64,000 nucleotides of DNA, from assembly GCA_046349875.1 (NCBI GenBank), contig JAXMBN010000013.1, positions 82,451 to 146,450 on the forward strand, written 5' to 3'. The notes under the pieces were generated by a model. The model saw nothing but the letters and a program-made list of their open reading frames with translations. It did no database searches and was not told the origin of the DNA. The number at the start of each line of letters is the position of its first letter. Within the stretch, counting starts at the first letter, position 1. Of the stretch, positions 1-8,695 are shown piece after piece. The DNA is from JAXMBN01 sp046349875 (lineage in GTDB: Bacteria > Planctomycetota > Planctomycetia > Pirellulales > Pirellulaceae). Made by a program: the position numbers and the translations under genes.

Positions 1-408
1 GGATCGTGGTACGACGTGATCAAGACTCAACTGACTTGTGGGACGAGCCTGCCCGCAGTATTGGCATCGATAACCATCTCGAGCAAAGAGGTTCTTTCGA
101 TTGAACCGAACAACCGATTTCGGGACCCGATCATAGATCACCAAGCGAATAATGCGAGGAACCTGCACTTCTTGATGAGGTGTTCGAAGATAGTCCTCGT
201 CGGGTTGTTTTTCCATCGCATGAAGTAAAGAAACTTCGCACCAACTATCGAAATCGTAATTGCAATATTGATCATCATCGATGGTGATGACCTCCGCGCA
301 ACCACGATAAAGAAGGGTCATCGCTCGACGAACATCTACCACTCGAATCGGCATATAGAACCGATTGAGAACCAGAACGCTACATTCCAAGCCTGAGCTT
401 TCGCTCAT
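1..408 (-). CDS. HNH endonuclease family protein (partial, C-terminus off the window)
   Basis: The reading frame is open from an ATG at 406-408 down to base 1, giving 136 residues with no stop, so the gene continues beyond the left edge. A good Shine-Dalgarno sequence (GGAGGAGATCAGA then ATG) fixes the start. The protein has an N-terminal region of about 100 residues. It then enters a typical HNH nuclease core: an RDGYRCQYCG zinc-knuckle strand followed by LSLDHVVPRS, where the Asp-His pair is the start of the beta-beta-alpha metal site. The final His/Asn and second Cys pair would lie outside the window. Proteins of this form are widespread in planctomycetes as stand-alone HNH genes and need not belong to a restriction system. 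The downstream neighbour is not visible, so its role cannot be inferred from context. Confidence 0.85.
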   Translation of the reverse strand, partial: MSESSGLECSVLVLNRFYMPIRVVDVRRAMTLLYRGCAEVITIDDDQYCNYDFDSWCEVSLLHAMEKQPDEDYLRTPHQEVQVPRIIRLVIYDRVPKSVVRFNRKNLFARDGYRCQYCGQARPTSQLSLDHVVPRS

Positions 409-590
409 TCTGATCTCCTCCATCCATTCGTAACGTCGAATTAGGAGGAGCAGCTTTCCGTGTCGATCAGCAAAGTGCTCCTTCGAGCATTCTAGCGAAG
501 TGACTTGCGAAATGCCAACTTTTCCATGCCCCTTGAGGCCCATTCCTAAAGGTCAGCACCACAGGGGCATCCAGCAAAAGTGAGCCTACA

Positions 591-1280
591 TTAGGCCCAT
601 CGCACCTTCCACTGATCGGTGTTGACGATATGCAATCGTCGGCTAGCACGCGAAACCGCTCGTTCGACGGATCTAAGCTTGCGCATGACGGCTGGTCGAT
701 TCTCGAAACGAGAGAGCGAGTTTCGATACTTCAAGTAGAACATGAAGGTCTCGGCGAAGTCCTCGCATGCGCAGGTGGCTGCATAATCGGTAATGAACTG
801 TTCGCGAAACGCACACTCCATCAATCGAGTCCGACCTCGCTCGGTACGACAGCGGTTCTTAGCAAGGTTGTATCGACGACTTCGATGCAGTTGTCGCTGC
901 CATGACTTGCGAGGCTTTGGATTGCAATTGTTGTACGTTGCACCAAACGTCTTTACAAACCAAGAATCGCGAAAGAACTCAGGATCTGTACAGTACCACG
1001 CATGAGCATACTCATGTCGAATCGTATCCATCAACGTCGCGCCTGGAACGTGTTCGATGTATGGCAGATCGGATGGCAGATAAATGACACCTGGTCGATA
1101 ACCAGCGCGCTTCCAACCTGTTGCATCTTCGAAGAGATAGCCTGCCACTCCATTGCTTGGGGCTTCCGCAATGCACACTTCAATGTGGTCTAAGTAGAAG
1201 CCTTCCGATAGCAAGCCAACGTCAGCTAATTCCTTGCGAACCTTGTTATATGCTTGATCAACGCCGATCATGGATGTCAT
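591..1280 (-). CDS. Putative zinc metallopeptidase (HExxH)
   Basis: A 229-residue protein with no signal peptide or membrane segment. HEYAHAW at residues 89-95 is a classic HExxH zinc site. About 80 residues later CEDFAETF (172-179) offers the downstream Glu expected for a gluzincin-like fold; this third-ligand assignment is inference. Between them lies a basic, Cys-containing stretch (residues 118-155, RRYNLAKNRCRTERGRTR) that could contact nucleic acid or another acidic partner. The start is the ATG at 1280; a second Met three residues in (M4) is an alternative. It stands alone: the neighbours are the HNH gene on the same strand and a divergent membrane gene more than 500 bases away. Function beyond likely peptidase is unknown. 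Confidence 0.7.
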   Translation of the reverse strand: MTSMIGVDQAYNKVRKELADVGLLSEGFYLDHIEVCIAEAPSNGVAGYLFEDATGWKRAGYRPGVIYLPSDLPYIEHVPGATLMDTIRHEYAHAWYCTDPEFFRDSWFVKTFGATYNNCNPKPRKSWQRQLHRSRRYNLAKNRCRTERGRTRLMECAFREQFITDYAATCACEDFAETFMFYLKYRNSLSRFENRPAVMRKLRSVERAVSRASRRLHIVNTDQWKVRWA

Positions 1281-1815
1281 TTTCCGGAGCTAGTCGCGAT
1301 GTGCATCGCGAGGGAAATGTAAAACGATTCCTGCTCCGTCAGAACGATGGTGAACCACCTGCTTCCTGCCACCATCAAGTCTGCTTCCGAACGCGTCTGG
1401 CATCAAACCAAAAGGCGAAAAATACACCTTATGGATATTTCGCACAACCAAAAGAGGGTGCTAATAATCCTAAGTCCTTATGCGAAACTGCCGCCAAACC
1501 CACCCTAAAAGGCCATGTTCTTTTGGACACTTGGTTTTGCCCTAAAATTCAGAACCGCAACCCCTCCCTACGGGTGAAAGGCGCGATGGTAACAAGTGTG
1601 GATTCGATCGATTGTTCCGATGGGATCAGAGGCGTTAGAGCCCTTACCACCCTTACAATTCCGTCAGAAAGTTCGTCTTCACGTTGATCAGGACAGAACT
1701 CCATGAGGACGAACGGGTTAGTGAAAGCATCATCCTTGGGCTTTCATTCGAAAGCTCGTCTCCTTCAACCCGCTAGCCCGATAGCAATTGCTTTGTTTGT
1801 CCTCGAGGATTCACC
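1281..1815. other. Intergenic region of 535 bases between divergent genes
   Basis: No frame here shows coding character in either direction. It must carry the promoters of both the metallopeptidase (minus) and the NlpC/CHAP-like gene (plus). A GAAAGC/GCTTTC inverted repeat nested inside a CGGGTT/AACCCG pair occurs around 1707-1773. No convincing -35/-10 pair, operator or RNA gene was recognised. Confidence 0.5.
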
Positions 1816-2763
1816 TTGAATAGCGATGCGCTTTTGTCTCTCTTAACAGTTGCCATTGGAATGAGCTTCCTGATAACGGCTCGCATGCTGTGGAGGCTAT
1901 TTCGAGGTGTTCGGCGTCGAACGTGGCTCGATGTCGCAATGGTGGGTGCTTGCCTTCTGGCTGCAACCTGCTTGGCGACCGATGGCCTTCACGACACGGC
2001 CTTCGGGTCGGGTGTCCCACGACTTTTGGCGACCATCGCAGCACCACTCTTGGTAGGTTTGATTGGGCTATTGGCTTCTCTCGAGTTTCAGCGAGTCGAA
2101 CCGGCATGGGTGGCGAGAAAACGACCGGGGTTTTGGTTTATGGCCTCCTTGTCCTTCGCGTTGTTGGCTGCGAGTTGCTTCCGCTACGACCTCCGCAGCA
2201 ATCAATACTTAACCTTTGGAATGAACGTAACCGCCAATGGCAAAGTGGTTCTCGATCCAAATCACTTTGCGGTCACCGACAAAGGAACCAAGATCCCATT
2301 GTTTCACTTCACGATGTCCGACGAAGAATTCGACGAGTATCAAATGGGGACCAAAGAGCGATTTGCCGCGTTTGGAACCGCGTTGATCCATCGTGACGAC
2401 GCCGATATGGCTGCCAATTGCCATGGATGGGTTTTCACCAAGGGACGTTTCTTGGTACGAGGCGAGGACGTGGACGCTATCCTTGCCGAAAATGGGTATG
2501 AGGTTGTCACGTCTCCCAAAATCGGGGATGTCGTCATCTATCGCGATTTCAACAAAATCGTTCGACACACAGGATTGGTCCAAGGCGTCCTGGGGGATGG
2601 AACGGTTCTTATCGAAAGCAAATGGGGAATCGATCAGCGTTTCCTTCACCGGCCCGAAGATCAACCTTATTCGACGATTTTTCAATACTATCGATCAACG
2701 CGCGAAAATCATGTCATCGATATTCGCGATACGAAGCGTGAAATCGATCCGGACACAGTCTAA
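1816..2763 (+). CDS. Membrane protein with C-terminal NlpC/CHAP-like domain
   Basis: A 315-residue protein starting at a TTG (1816). Four hydrophobic segments at about residues 4-24, 38-58, 66-88 and 105-122 anchor it in the cytoplasmic membrane. The remaining 190 residues form a soluble domain carrying NCHGWVF (Cys202) and RHTGLV (His251), preceded by KIGDVVIYRD and followed by ESKWG. This is the order seen in papain-like NlpC/P60 and CHAP amidases, where Cys and His are catalytic. The family call is from this motif order only; a DUF7689-type domain is the nearest one I recall. The substrate could be cell-wall peptide or another amide, and planctomycetes have thin peptidoglycan. The gene is followed after 5 bases by a second small exported protein, so the two are probably co-transcribed. 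Confidence 0.65.
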   Translation: MNSDALLSLLTVAIGMSFLITARMLWRLFRGVRRRTWLDVAMVGACLLAATCLATDGLHDTAFGSGVPRLLATIAAPLLVGLIGLLASLEFQRVEPAWVARKRPGFWFMASLSFALLAASCFRYDLRSNQYLTFGMNVTANGKVVLDPNHFAVTDKGTKIPLFHFTMSDEEFDEYQMGTKERFAAFGTALIHRDDADMAANCHGWVFTKGRFLVRGEDVDAILAENGYEVVTSPKIGDVVIYRDFNKIVRHTGLVQGVLGDGTVLIESKWGIDQRFLHRPEDQPYSTIFQYYRSTRENHVIDIRDTKREIDPDTV

Positions 2764-2768
2764 GGGGA

Positions 2769-3329
2769 ATGGGGATGCCGAGCTTTCGCCTTTGGATCCT
2801 CCCATCCATCGTTCTCGGCATGCTTTGCCTGGGACTGATTTGGAACCGCCCATCTCCATCCAGCGCCATTGTCTTTCCCGCGATTCTTGACGAGGAAGCC
2901 CTCTTAAAGGTCGTTGAGCCGACGCCGAACCTCCATCCAAGTGACGTCGTACGCCGTCAAATCTTAGCTTTGCGGCGAGCGGGCGAGACCCCTTCGGAAT
3001 TAGCGACTTGCTTCGCTTTGGCGTCGACGTCCAATCAAATGGTCACAGGTCCTTTGGAAAAGTTTTCTAAGCTTGTCCTCGCCGAACCTTATCATTGGAT
3101 TGCGAATTCGTCTCAATTTTCGCTGACCTCTCCCGATACGATCGATGATCAGACCGTTACCATCATCGCATCATTTGCGAATGACCTTGGGCAACACCAT
3201 TCGTATCGATTCATCGTCGTCCGTGAAAGTGAAGGGAAATTCCAACGCTGCTGGAGAACCGATGGAGTGTTGGCACTTTTCCCCAAACAAGAATCGCTCG
3301 AACTCGAAGAAAACCTTCCCAAGCCTTGA
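2769..3329 (+). CDS. DUF4864-like small exported or membrane-anchored protein
   Basis: A 186-residue protein beginning 5 bases after the previous stop. Two ATGs compete: 2769 and 2775. The upstream TAAGGGGA sits right against the first and is better spaced for the second. Residues 5-24 are hydrophobic, an uncleaved signal anchor or signal peptide. The rest resembles DUF4864: residues 55-65 (LHPSDVVRRQI), then FRFxVV-type strands near the end (YRFIVVRES) and a WRTDGVLALF motif at about 157-166, typical of the C-terminal strand of this NTF2-like family. No catalytic residues are evident. Its close pairing with the NlpC-like membrane protein suggests they act together at the cell envelope (inference). 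Confidence 0.55.
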   Translation: MGMPSFRLWILPSIVLGMLCLGLIWNRPSPSSAIVFPAILDEEALLKVVEPTPNLHPSDVVRRQILALRRAGETPSELATCFALASTSNQMVTGPLEKFSKLVLAEPYHWIANSSQFSLTSPDTIDDQTVTIIASFANDLGQHHSYRFIVVRESEGKFQRCWRTDGVLALFPKQESLELEENLPKP

Positions 3330-3402
3330 GCGAATGGGGCAAGCAACAAAAAGAACCGAGCGAACGGGATCTTCCTCGGTAGGTAAGAAAACGGCAATGC
3401 GA

Positions 3403-3765
3403 CTAGGGAGCAACGGTCGAGGAAGGGAATTGCCGACCACGGATCGCCGCTTCGCACGCTTGCACCAGTTCCGCGACGGATCGCTCGAGCCCAACTGCAT
3501 CGAGCTTCGCGTTGACCCGAACTTCTACTCTTGCCGCCAGTTGCGTGATCAAGGGAAAGCCATAGCCTGCCCCGGCCCCCTTGAGCTGATGAGCCATTCG
3601 CCCAAGATGGGTTAATTCACTCTTAACTAGGTCATCGCGCAGAATGCCCGTTGTTTCCCGAAGCGACTCGATAAATCCATCGATTAGCTCAGCCATCTCG
3701 GGATCGTCAGCGTACTGACTGGTGATAACCAAATCGTCCCTGTCTACATTCATCATCGGCACCAT
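3403..3765 (-). CDS. Stand-alone Hpt (histidine phosphotransfer) protein
   Basis: A single-domain protein of 120 residues from the ATG at 3765 (preceded by GGAGAGCG). An earlier in-frame ATG at 3807 would add 14 residues. The diagnostic Hpt motif MAHQLKGAGAGYGF contains the phosphorylatable His (residue 59 from this start), flanked by helices rich in Leu and Ala. It is known of the family that such proteins relay phosphoryl groups between a hybrid kinase receiver and a response regulator. No kinase is adjacent, but a hybrid kinase lies at 42753-45107 in this window; a link between them is speculative. It converges with the DUF4864-like gene on the plus strand. Confidence 0.8.
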   Translation of the reverse strand: MVPMMNVDRDDLVITSQYADDPEMAELIDGFIESLRETTGILRDDLVKSELTHLGRMAHQLKGAGAGYGFPLITQLAARVEVRVNAKLDAVGLERSVAELVQACEAAIRGRQFPSSTVAP

Positions 3766-3876
3766 CGCTCTCCGATTATTCCCGTGGAGCATGCGAAAGT
3801 GCTCCATAGATGGTTTAGCTCAGAGACGACGTTCAATTCCGATGAGCTTAATATTCACAACATCCAAGAATCGATT

Positions 3877-4092
3877 TCACGAGGATTCTTCGTTAGATTC
3901 CTCGCCATCGTCACAATCGGTAGGATCGGATGAAGAGCCATGGTCCAATCGACGGGCATCGATCAGGGCCCGTCGTAATAGAAACTCTACTTGCCCATTC
4001 AAACTCCTCAATTCGTCATCGGCCCAGCGCCGCAACGCATCGAGGAGCTTGGGATCCAAACGCAGAAGGTACGAGCTTCTTTTGGAAGCCAT
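3877..4092 (-). CDS. Arc-like ribbon-helix-helix protein next to SPFH gene
   Basis: A 71-residue protein. Residues 1-45 fit an Arc/MetJ-type ribbon-helix-helix: a short basic strand (KRSSYLLRL), helix A (DPKLLDALRRWADDE), a turn (LRSLNGQ) and helix B (VEFLLRRALIDAR). The last 25 residues are acidic and disordered. It begins 20 bases after the SPFH-domain gene on the same strand. I recall this small Arc-like gene often following SPFH genes, which suggests one transcript. It may autoregulate the operon or act as an adaptor; the sequence does not decide. Cognate operator sites were not identified. Confidence 0.75.
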   Translation of the reverse strand: MASKRSSYLLRLDPKLLDALRRWADDELRSLNGQVEFLLRRALIDARRLDHGSSSDPTDCDDGEESNEESS

Positions 4093-4112
4093 AGTGAAAA
4101 CCTCTGCCGTGT

Positions 4113-5069
4113 TTAGTGATAGATCGATCCAGCGTTGACCACTGGCTGTGCGTGACGGTCACTGCAAAGCACCACAAGCAGGTTCGAGACCATGGCAGCT
4201 TTGCGTTCGTCATCCAGTTCGACGATCTTATCTTTGGCCAAATGATCCAAGGCCATTTGCACCATACCAACCGCCCCTTCCACAATTTTGGTTCGAGCAG
4301 AAACGATCGCTTCCGCTTGTTGGCGTTGAAGCATCGCGGCCGCAATTTCAGGCGCATACGCAAGATGACTTATGCGAGCCTCAATGACTGCCACTCCCGC
4401 TTTGTCCAACCGCTCTTGGATATCGTGTTGCAGTTGATCGCAAATCTCTTTCGTGCTTCCTCGCAATGACATCGATTGCTCATGGCTATCGTAGGGATAT
4501 CGCGATGCTAGCGATCGCAAGGCAGCTTCGCTTTGAACGGCCACGAAATCCTCGAAGTCATCCACCTCAAAGACCGCTTCGACGGTGTTCACAACCTTCC
4601 ACACCACGATCGCCGATATCTCGATCGGATTTCCATCGCGATCGTTCACCTTCGATGGCCGTCCTTGGGTTCTCGATTGCGTTTCGATGACATGGCCTGC
4701 CGCATCCTTCTTCTCAGGCGTACGCCGCGACCCTGTTTCGAAATTGCGGACGCGTAGCGATATCAGCCTCTTCGAATAGAACGGGTTGACCCAGAAAAAA
4801 CCCGACTCGGTCACGGTGCCGATGTAGTTTCCAAAGAGCGTGAGGACGCGAGCCTGATTGGGCGGAATCGCCATCAGTCCGAAGAGCCCGATAAACCCGC
4901 TGAGTATCATCGCAATTGCCAAGATCAGACAAAGCACTCCCAGCAACGGGCGCTCGTTTGAAAACATGGTTCCCATCAATACCAACATGGGAATGCCACC
5001 TAGACCAACTACCAAAAACACTGCCAACGGCATCCACCCCGCTTGGGGCTTCATTCGAATCTCTTGCAT
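4113..5069 (-). CDS. SPFH/Band 7 domain membrane protein
   Basis: A 318-residue protein of the stomatin/prohibitin/flotillin superfamily. Two hydrophobic segments (about 13-33 and 43-68) precede the Band 7 domain: IPPNQARVLTLFGNYIGTV, then GFFWVNPF, then an RVRNFETG strand. DRDGNPIEISAIVVWKV and the FVAVQSEAALR helix follow, and the C-terminal helix carries AAAMLQRQQAEA. The tail ends in VVNAGSIYH, a C-terminus I associate with this subgroup. Such proteins oligomerise on the cytoplasmic membrane and scaffold proteases or microdomains. The start ATG has GGAGAACGAGGAAC upstream. It is paired with the downstream Arc-like gene. Confidence 0.9.
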   Translation of the reverse strand: MQEIRMKPQAGWMPLAVFLVVGLGGIPMLVLMGTMFSNERPLLGVLCLILAIAMILSGFIGLFGLMAIPPNQARVLTLFGNYIGTVTESGFFWVNPFYSKRLISLRVRNFETGSRRTPEKKDAAGHVIETQSRTQGRPSKVNDRDGNPIEISAIVVWKVVNTVEAVFEVDDFEDFVAVQSEAALRSLASRYPYDSHEQSMSLRGSTKEICDQLQHDIQERLDKAGVAVIEARISHLAYAPEIAAAMLQRQQAEAIVSARTKIVEGAVGMVQMALDHLAKDKIVELDDERKAAMVSNLLVVLCSDRHAQPVVNAGSIYH

Positions 5070-5171
5070 GTTCCTCGTTCTCCACGTTTTCAGCCAGATA
5101 TCAAAGTGATATCACATTATCAAAAACGGCTGGAAAAAGTGAGGATCGAGGCGCGGAAAATCGAAAATCGT

Positions 5172-6791
5172 CTACGATTTTTCGGGACCGAAATGAGCCA
5201 GGGCGACCGTTTGCATCCCCTTGAGATCGAGTTTACCCGTCCCAAGAACCGGAATTTCGTCCACCTGTAAGAAGCTATCTTCACCGGGCAAAAAGAGGTT
5301 GGGCAGCCCTTCACCGCTCAGTTTCTTGAGCAACTCAGACGCGGACATCCCCAACCCCGTATGGAGCACGATGAGCCGTTCCCCTTTCTTAGGATCAGGA
5401 ACCGCCGTCACCACCGCGGGGACTTTGCCATCTTCGCCAATGCCCAAAATCTTGTGGATCGCCTCTTCCAATTGAATGTGCGGCACCATTTCACCACCGA
5501 TCTTCGAGAAGCGGCTTTGCCTTCCCGTGATGTGGATATACCCATCCTCATCGATCATGGCGATGTCGCCGGTTTCATACCATCCATCTCGAATGACTTT
5601 GCGAGTGAGCTCCTCTTGGTGCAGGTACCCCTGCATGACATTGGGCCCTTTGATTTCGAGCATCCCAGATTCGTTCACTCCGAGAACATGGCGATCATCC
5701 AAGTCGACGATGCGCGCTTGCACTCCGGGAACGGGACGTCCGACCGAACCTTCACGCAGCCCTTTGCCCGGATCGGTAGCTGTCGAACGCTTGGGCGGCA
5801 AGTTCACCGATACCAATGGACTAAGCTCAGTCGTTCCGTATCCTTCAAGGGGTCGGATACCGAAGGTCTTTTCAAATTCATCCGCAACCGAGATAGGCAT
5901 CTTCTCGGCACCGACCACGACGACCTCGAGCGTTTTGAACTGATCGGGAGTGACACGGCGCATGTAGTTTCGCAAGAACGTCGGAGTCGCCAAGAGTACG
6001 GTCGCTTTGTACTGTTCTGACAGCTTGCCAATCTGCTTCGCATCCAATGGACTGTAATGAAACACTCCCGTCGGAGGCAGGGCCATCGCCGTCCAAAGTG
6101 TGACTGTGTATCCAAACGAATGGAAGAAAGGAAGAATACCAAGGATCACATCGCGTTCGCTCAATCCAATCGCATCACGAATCGCATGGACGTTGGAAGC
6201 CACATTGCCATATGAAAGCACCACCCCTTTCGGAATCCCTGTCGAGCCCGATGTGAAGATGATGGTCACAGGTTCCTTGGAGTCGACCGACTTCAAACCA
6301 AGATGCGAAAGCAGCATGGGAATCGGAGCCAACTTGCCCCAAACAAATCCACTGACTTTGTCGAGCAAAGATGCTTTGTCGCGGAAATCTTCCAAGTACA
6401 CAACTTCTGCATCGAGTTTGACATCCAGCTTGTCGAGCACTTTGCGGCTCGTCAACACATGCTTGATGTCGGCCATCTCGATGCATTGATTGAGTGTTGC
6501 GGAACTGACGGTGTAATTCAAATTGACCGCCACGCGCTTCTGAAAACTCAAGGCAAAATTAGCCACGGCCGCAGGGACGCTGGGTGGCAACAAAACTCCC
6601 ACATACTTTTCGTCCGCTTTCAAGACATGCTTCGCCAGGATGTTCCCCAACACGAGCGAACGAATCAGCAGATCATTTCCGCTCAGCTTCACTCCTGTCG
6701 AATCGGCAATCTTGATCGCATTTCCTCGTTTGCGACATTGTTCAATCAACATCCGTGGGAGGTTGACATCTTGATCTTCAAAGGAACTCAT
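5172..6791 (-). CDS. AMP-dependent acyl-CoA/acyl-ACP synthetase
   Basis: A 539-residue adenylate-forming ligase from the ATG at 6791. The frame extends to 6872, but that would overlap the upstream gene and add a non-family leader. It has the nucleotide-binding loop FTSGSTGIPKG (179-189), the A5 motif GYGTTE, the A7 motif YETGDIA, the A8 hinge GRQSRFSKIGGE and the C-terminal lysine motif GTGKLDLK. The sequence (NLPRMLIEQC at the N-terminus) resembles the acyl-ACP synthetase half of Aas-type proteins. It should therefore activate a fatty acid with ATP and load it onto CoA or ACP; the actual acceptor is not determinable. It lies 47 bases after a sugar-phosphate isomerase-like gene and may share its transcript. 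Confidence 0.88.
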   Translation of the reverse strand: MSSFEDQDVNLPRMLIEQCRKRGNAIKIADSTGVKLSGNDLLIRSLVLGNILAKHVLKADEKYVGVLLPPSVPAAVANFALSFQKRVAVNLNYTVSSATLNQCIEMADIKHVLTSRKVLDKLDVKLDAEVVYLEDFRDKASLLDKVSGFVWGKLAPIPMLLSHLGLKSVDSKEPVTIIFTSGSTGIPKGVVLSYGNVASNVHAIRDAIGLSERDVILGILPFFHSFGYTVTLWTAMALPPTGVFHYSPLDAKQIGKLSEQYKATVLLATPTFLRNYMRRVTPDQFKTLEVVVVGAEKMPISVADEFEKTFGIRPLEGYGTTELSPLVSVNLPPKRSTATDPGKGLREGSVGRPVPGVQARIVDLDDRHVLGVNESGMLEIKGPNVMQGYLHQEELTRKVIRDGWYETGDIAMIDEDGYIHITGRQSRFSKIGGEMVPHIQLEEAIHKILGIGEDGKVPAVVTAVPDPKKGERLIVLHTGLGMSASELLKKLSGEGLPNLFLPGEDSFLQVDEIPVLGTGKLDLKGMQTVALAHFGPEKS

Positions 6792-6838
6792 GGATGGATC
6801 GATTCTAATGAGAGGACGGTGTGACTCAACGGTTGGAT

Positions 6839-7660
6839 TTAACGGCAAGCAGCTAAGGATTCTTTCATGCAACGCATACTCTTCTCCAAGATCGTTTCAA
6901 TTCCAGGTGAGTAATCGAAAACTTCGACCGATACCCACCCTTGATAGTCGACATCTTGGAGTGCTTGAAAGATGGGAACGAAGGGGACCTCGCCCATACC
7001 AGGCCCAAGCTTGTTGGGGTCGTTGGCATGGAAATGGATCATGATGTCTTGGTTTTGGTGAATCAACTCAGGAATAGGAATTCCTTCGGAACTCATAGCC
7101 TTAACATCGAGATGGAGTTGAATCCATGGTGAACCGATGTGTTCGATCAAGGCACGAGCTTGCGATGCGTGATTCAAAAAGTTTCCTTCCTGTGGCCCCA
7201 ATGGCTCCACTGCAATACGGACGCGATTTTCTTGCAGAGCAGGAACGACAGCCCGCAATACTTCTTGGGCATTCTTTGAGGCTTCCTCATGGGTCATGTC
7301 GGGACCAAAGTTTCTTTGCAGAGGAGAGCCAAGCACCATGAGGTCGCCACCAAGATCACGACACAATTGGACCAGTTCGATCAAATACCGTGCCGTCTTT
7401 TCGCGTATATGCTCATCTCGAGTCGTCAGGTGGTAACCTTCGGTTTTGGCGAGCAACCAGTGCAAACCCAGAATCTCGACTCCTTCTTCTTTCGCTGTCC
7501 GCACGAAATCTTGGCGCGTGGTTGGCGAGATCGACATGGCATCCTTTCCCAACGTGAAGGGAGCCACTTCGATTCCGGTATAGCCATGTTTTTTGGCCAA
7601 ACGAAACGATTCAGACCAAGGCATATCACCAAACAATTCATTGCAAATCGCGTACTTCAT
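6839..7660 (-). CDS. Sugar phosphate isomerase/epimerase family (AP-endonuclease-2 TIM barrel)
   Basis: A protein of 273 residues from the second start (MKYAICNE); a TTG four codons earlier is possible. The xylose-isomerase-like TIM barrel is clear. The metal-site strands are GYTGIEVAPF (first Glu), LGLHWL, RIAVEPLG (Glu), LHLDVKAM (His/Asp), MIHFHAND (His) and WVSVEVFDY (final Glu). These are the acidic/His ligands for a divalent metal in this family. Relatives isomerise or epimerise sugars or inositols; the exact substrate cannot be read from sequence. There is no signal peptide, so it is cytoplasmic. Its neighbour 64 bases upstream is an SDR dehydrogenase on the same strand, a pairing often seen in carbohydrate catabolism. 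Confidence 0.85.
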   Translation of the reverse strand: MKYAICNELFGDMPWSESFRLAKKHGYTGIEVAPFTLGKDAMSISPTTRQDFVRTAKEEGVEILGLHWLLAKTEGYHLTTRDEHIREKTARYLIELVQLCRDLGGDLMVLGSPLQRNFGPDMTHEEASKNAQEVLRAVVPALQENRVRIAVEPLGPQEGNFLNHASQARALIEHIGSPWIQLHLDVKAMSSEGIPIPELIHQNQDIMIHFHANDPNKLGPGMGEVPFVPIFQALQDVDYQGWVSVEVFDYSPGIETILEKSMRCMKESLAACR

Positions 7661-7724
7661 GGCATCCTTCAACGAGGAGGGGGACTTCGAGATGCCATAG
7701 TATTATCGATTCGCTTTCGGACTT

Positions 7725-8537
7725 CTACATCCCGAAGCAAGGACGCAAATTTTCTGGTAGATCAGGCTGCTGCCAAATGCTCATGCCACCATCCACATAG
7801 ATTGTTTGCCCTTGGATATGCCGGGCTTCATCGCTCAAAAGGAATACGGCTGCAGGACCGCAGACGTCGGGTTCGGGCACCTCGCCGTTCGGTGTATGCA
7901 ACTTCATCCAAGCCAAAACGGCTGGATCTTGCGAGAGTACGGAATTGGTGAGGGGCGTCCGCACGAGCCCTGGAGCAATGGCGTTCACGCGAATATTATT
8001 GGGAGCGAGCGATACCGCCAAGGACCGCACCATAGCGGACACAGCTCCTTTGGAAGCATCGTAAAAAACGTGATTGGGTTCCGATAAGAGCCCATTGATG
8101 GAACTGGTGAAGAGAACGCGTCCTGCAACATTGCGCTGCATCCATGCTCGCGCAAATCGCTGCGTCAGGAACAGTCCGGAATAGACGTTGATCCGCATCG
8201 TTCGCTCGCAACAATCGACGTCGGCTTCCAAGAAACTTGGTTCGCGATAGGTACCAGCATTGTTGATGAGCAAGTCGATACCATTGAGCTTCGCCTGCGC
8301 TGCGAGATAAAGACTATCGATGATTTCGTTGGGATGTTGACTCAAATCCCCTTCCACAAAATCGGTCGCTCTTCCCAGGTCGCGAATCGCCCGAAGCGTC
8401 GATTCAGCCGCCTCGTCATATCGCAATCCATGGATTAGCACATCGGCGCCCGCCGCTGCGATCGCTACTGCCATAGCAGCCCCAACCCCTTGCGTCCCCC
8501 CTGTAACCAATGCTTTATGACCATCGAGTCGAAACAT
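7725..8537 (-). CDS. SDR family NAD(P)-dependent oxidoreductase
   Basis: A classical short-chain dehydrogenase of 270 residues. It has the Rossmann glycine motif TGGTQGVG (12-19), NNAG (92-95), the catalytic Ser in FTSSING (145/146) and the YDASK pair Tyr159/Lys163. NAIAPGLVRTPL follows the active site and YVDGGMSIW lies near the C-terminus. All catalytic residues are present, so it should be active. Cofactor preference is unclear, because no acidic residue directly follows the second strand (HGLRYDE). It is probably co-transcribed with the TIM-barrel isomerase downstream, suggesting a sugar or polyol pathway; the substrate is unknown. Confidence 0.92.
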   Translation of the reverse strand: MFRLDGHKALVTGGTQGVGAAMAVAIAAAGADVLIHGLRYDEAAESTLRAIRDLGRATDFVEGDLSQHPNEIIDSLYLAAQAKLNGIDLLINNAGTYREPSFLEADVDCCERTMRINVYSGLFLTQRFARAWMQRNVAGRVLFTSSINGLLSEPNHVFYDASKGAVSAMVRSLAVSLAPNNIRVNAIAPGLVRTPLTNSVLSQDPAVLAWMKLHTPNGEVPEPDVCGPAAVFLLSDEARHIQGQTIYVDGGMSIWQQPDLPENLRPCFGM

Positions 8538-8695
8538 CTTCCACCTCGCTCCCCCTGCAACGAATGATTCCCAATCGCATCAGCCTCCTGCTGTTTCTCG
8601 TATCGTACTTGAACAGCACACTGCTTGGGATGCCACGCCCTGTTTGGGATCGATGACGATTCAGCCCCCAGGACTCGATAAAGCCGCTGCATCTC

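Noticed and set aside
5172..6872. Longer AMP-ligase start at 6872
   Set aside because: It would overlap the upstream isomerase gene by 34 bases and adds a non-family leader. ATG 6791 is preferred.
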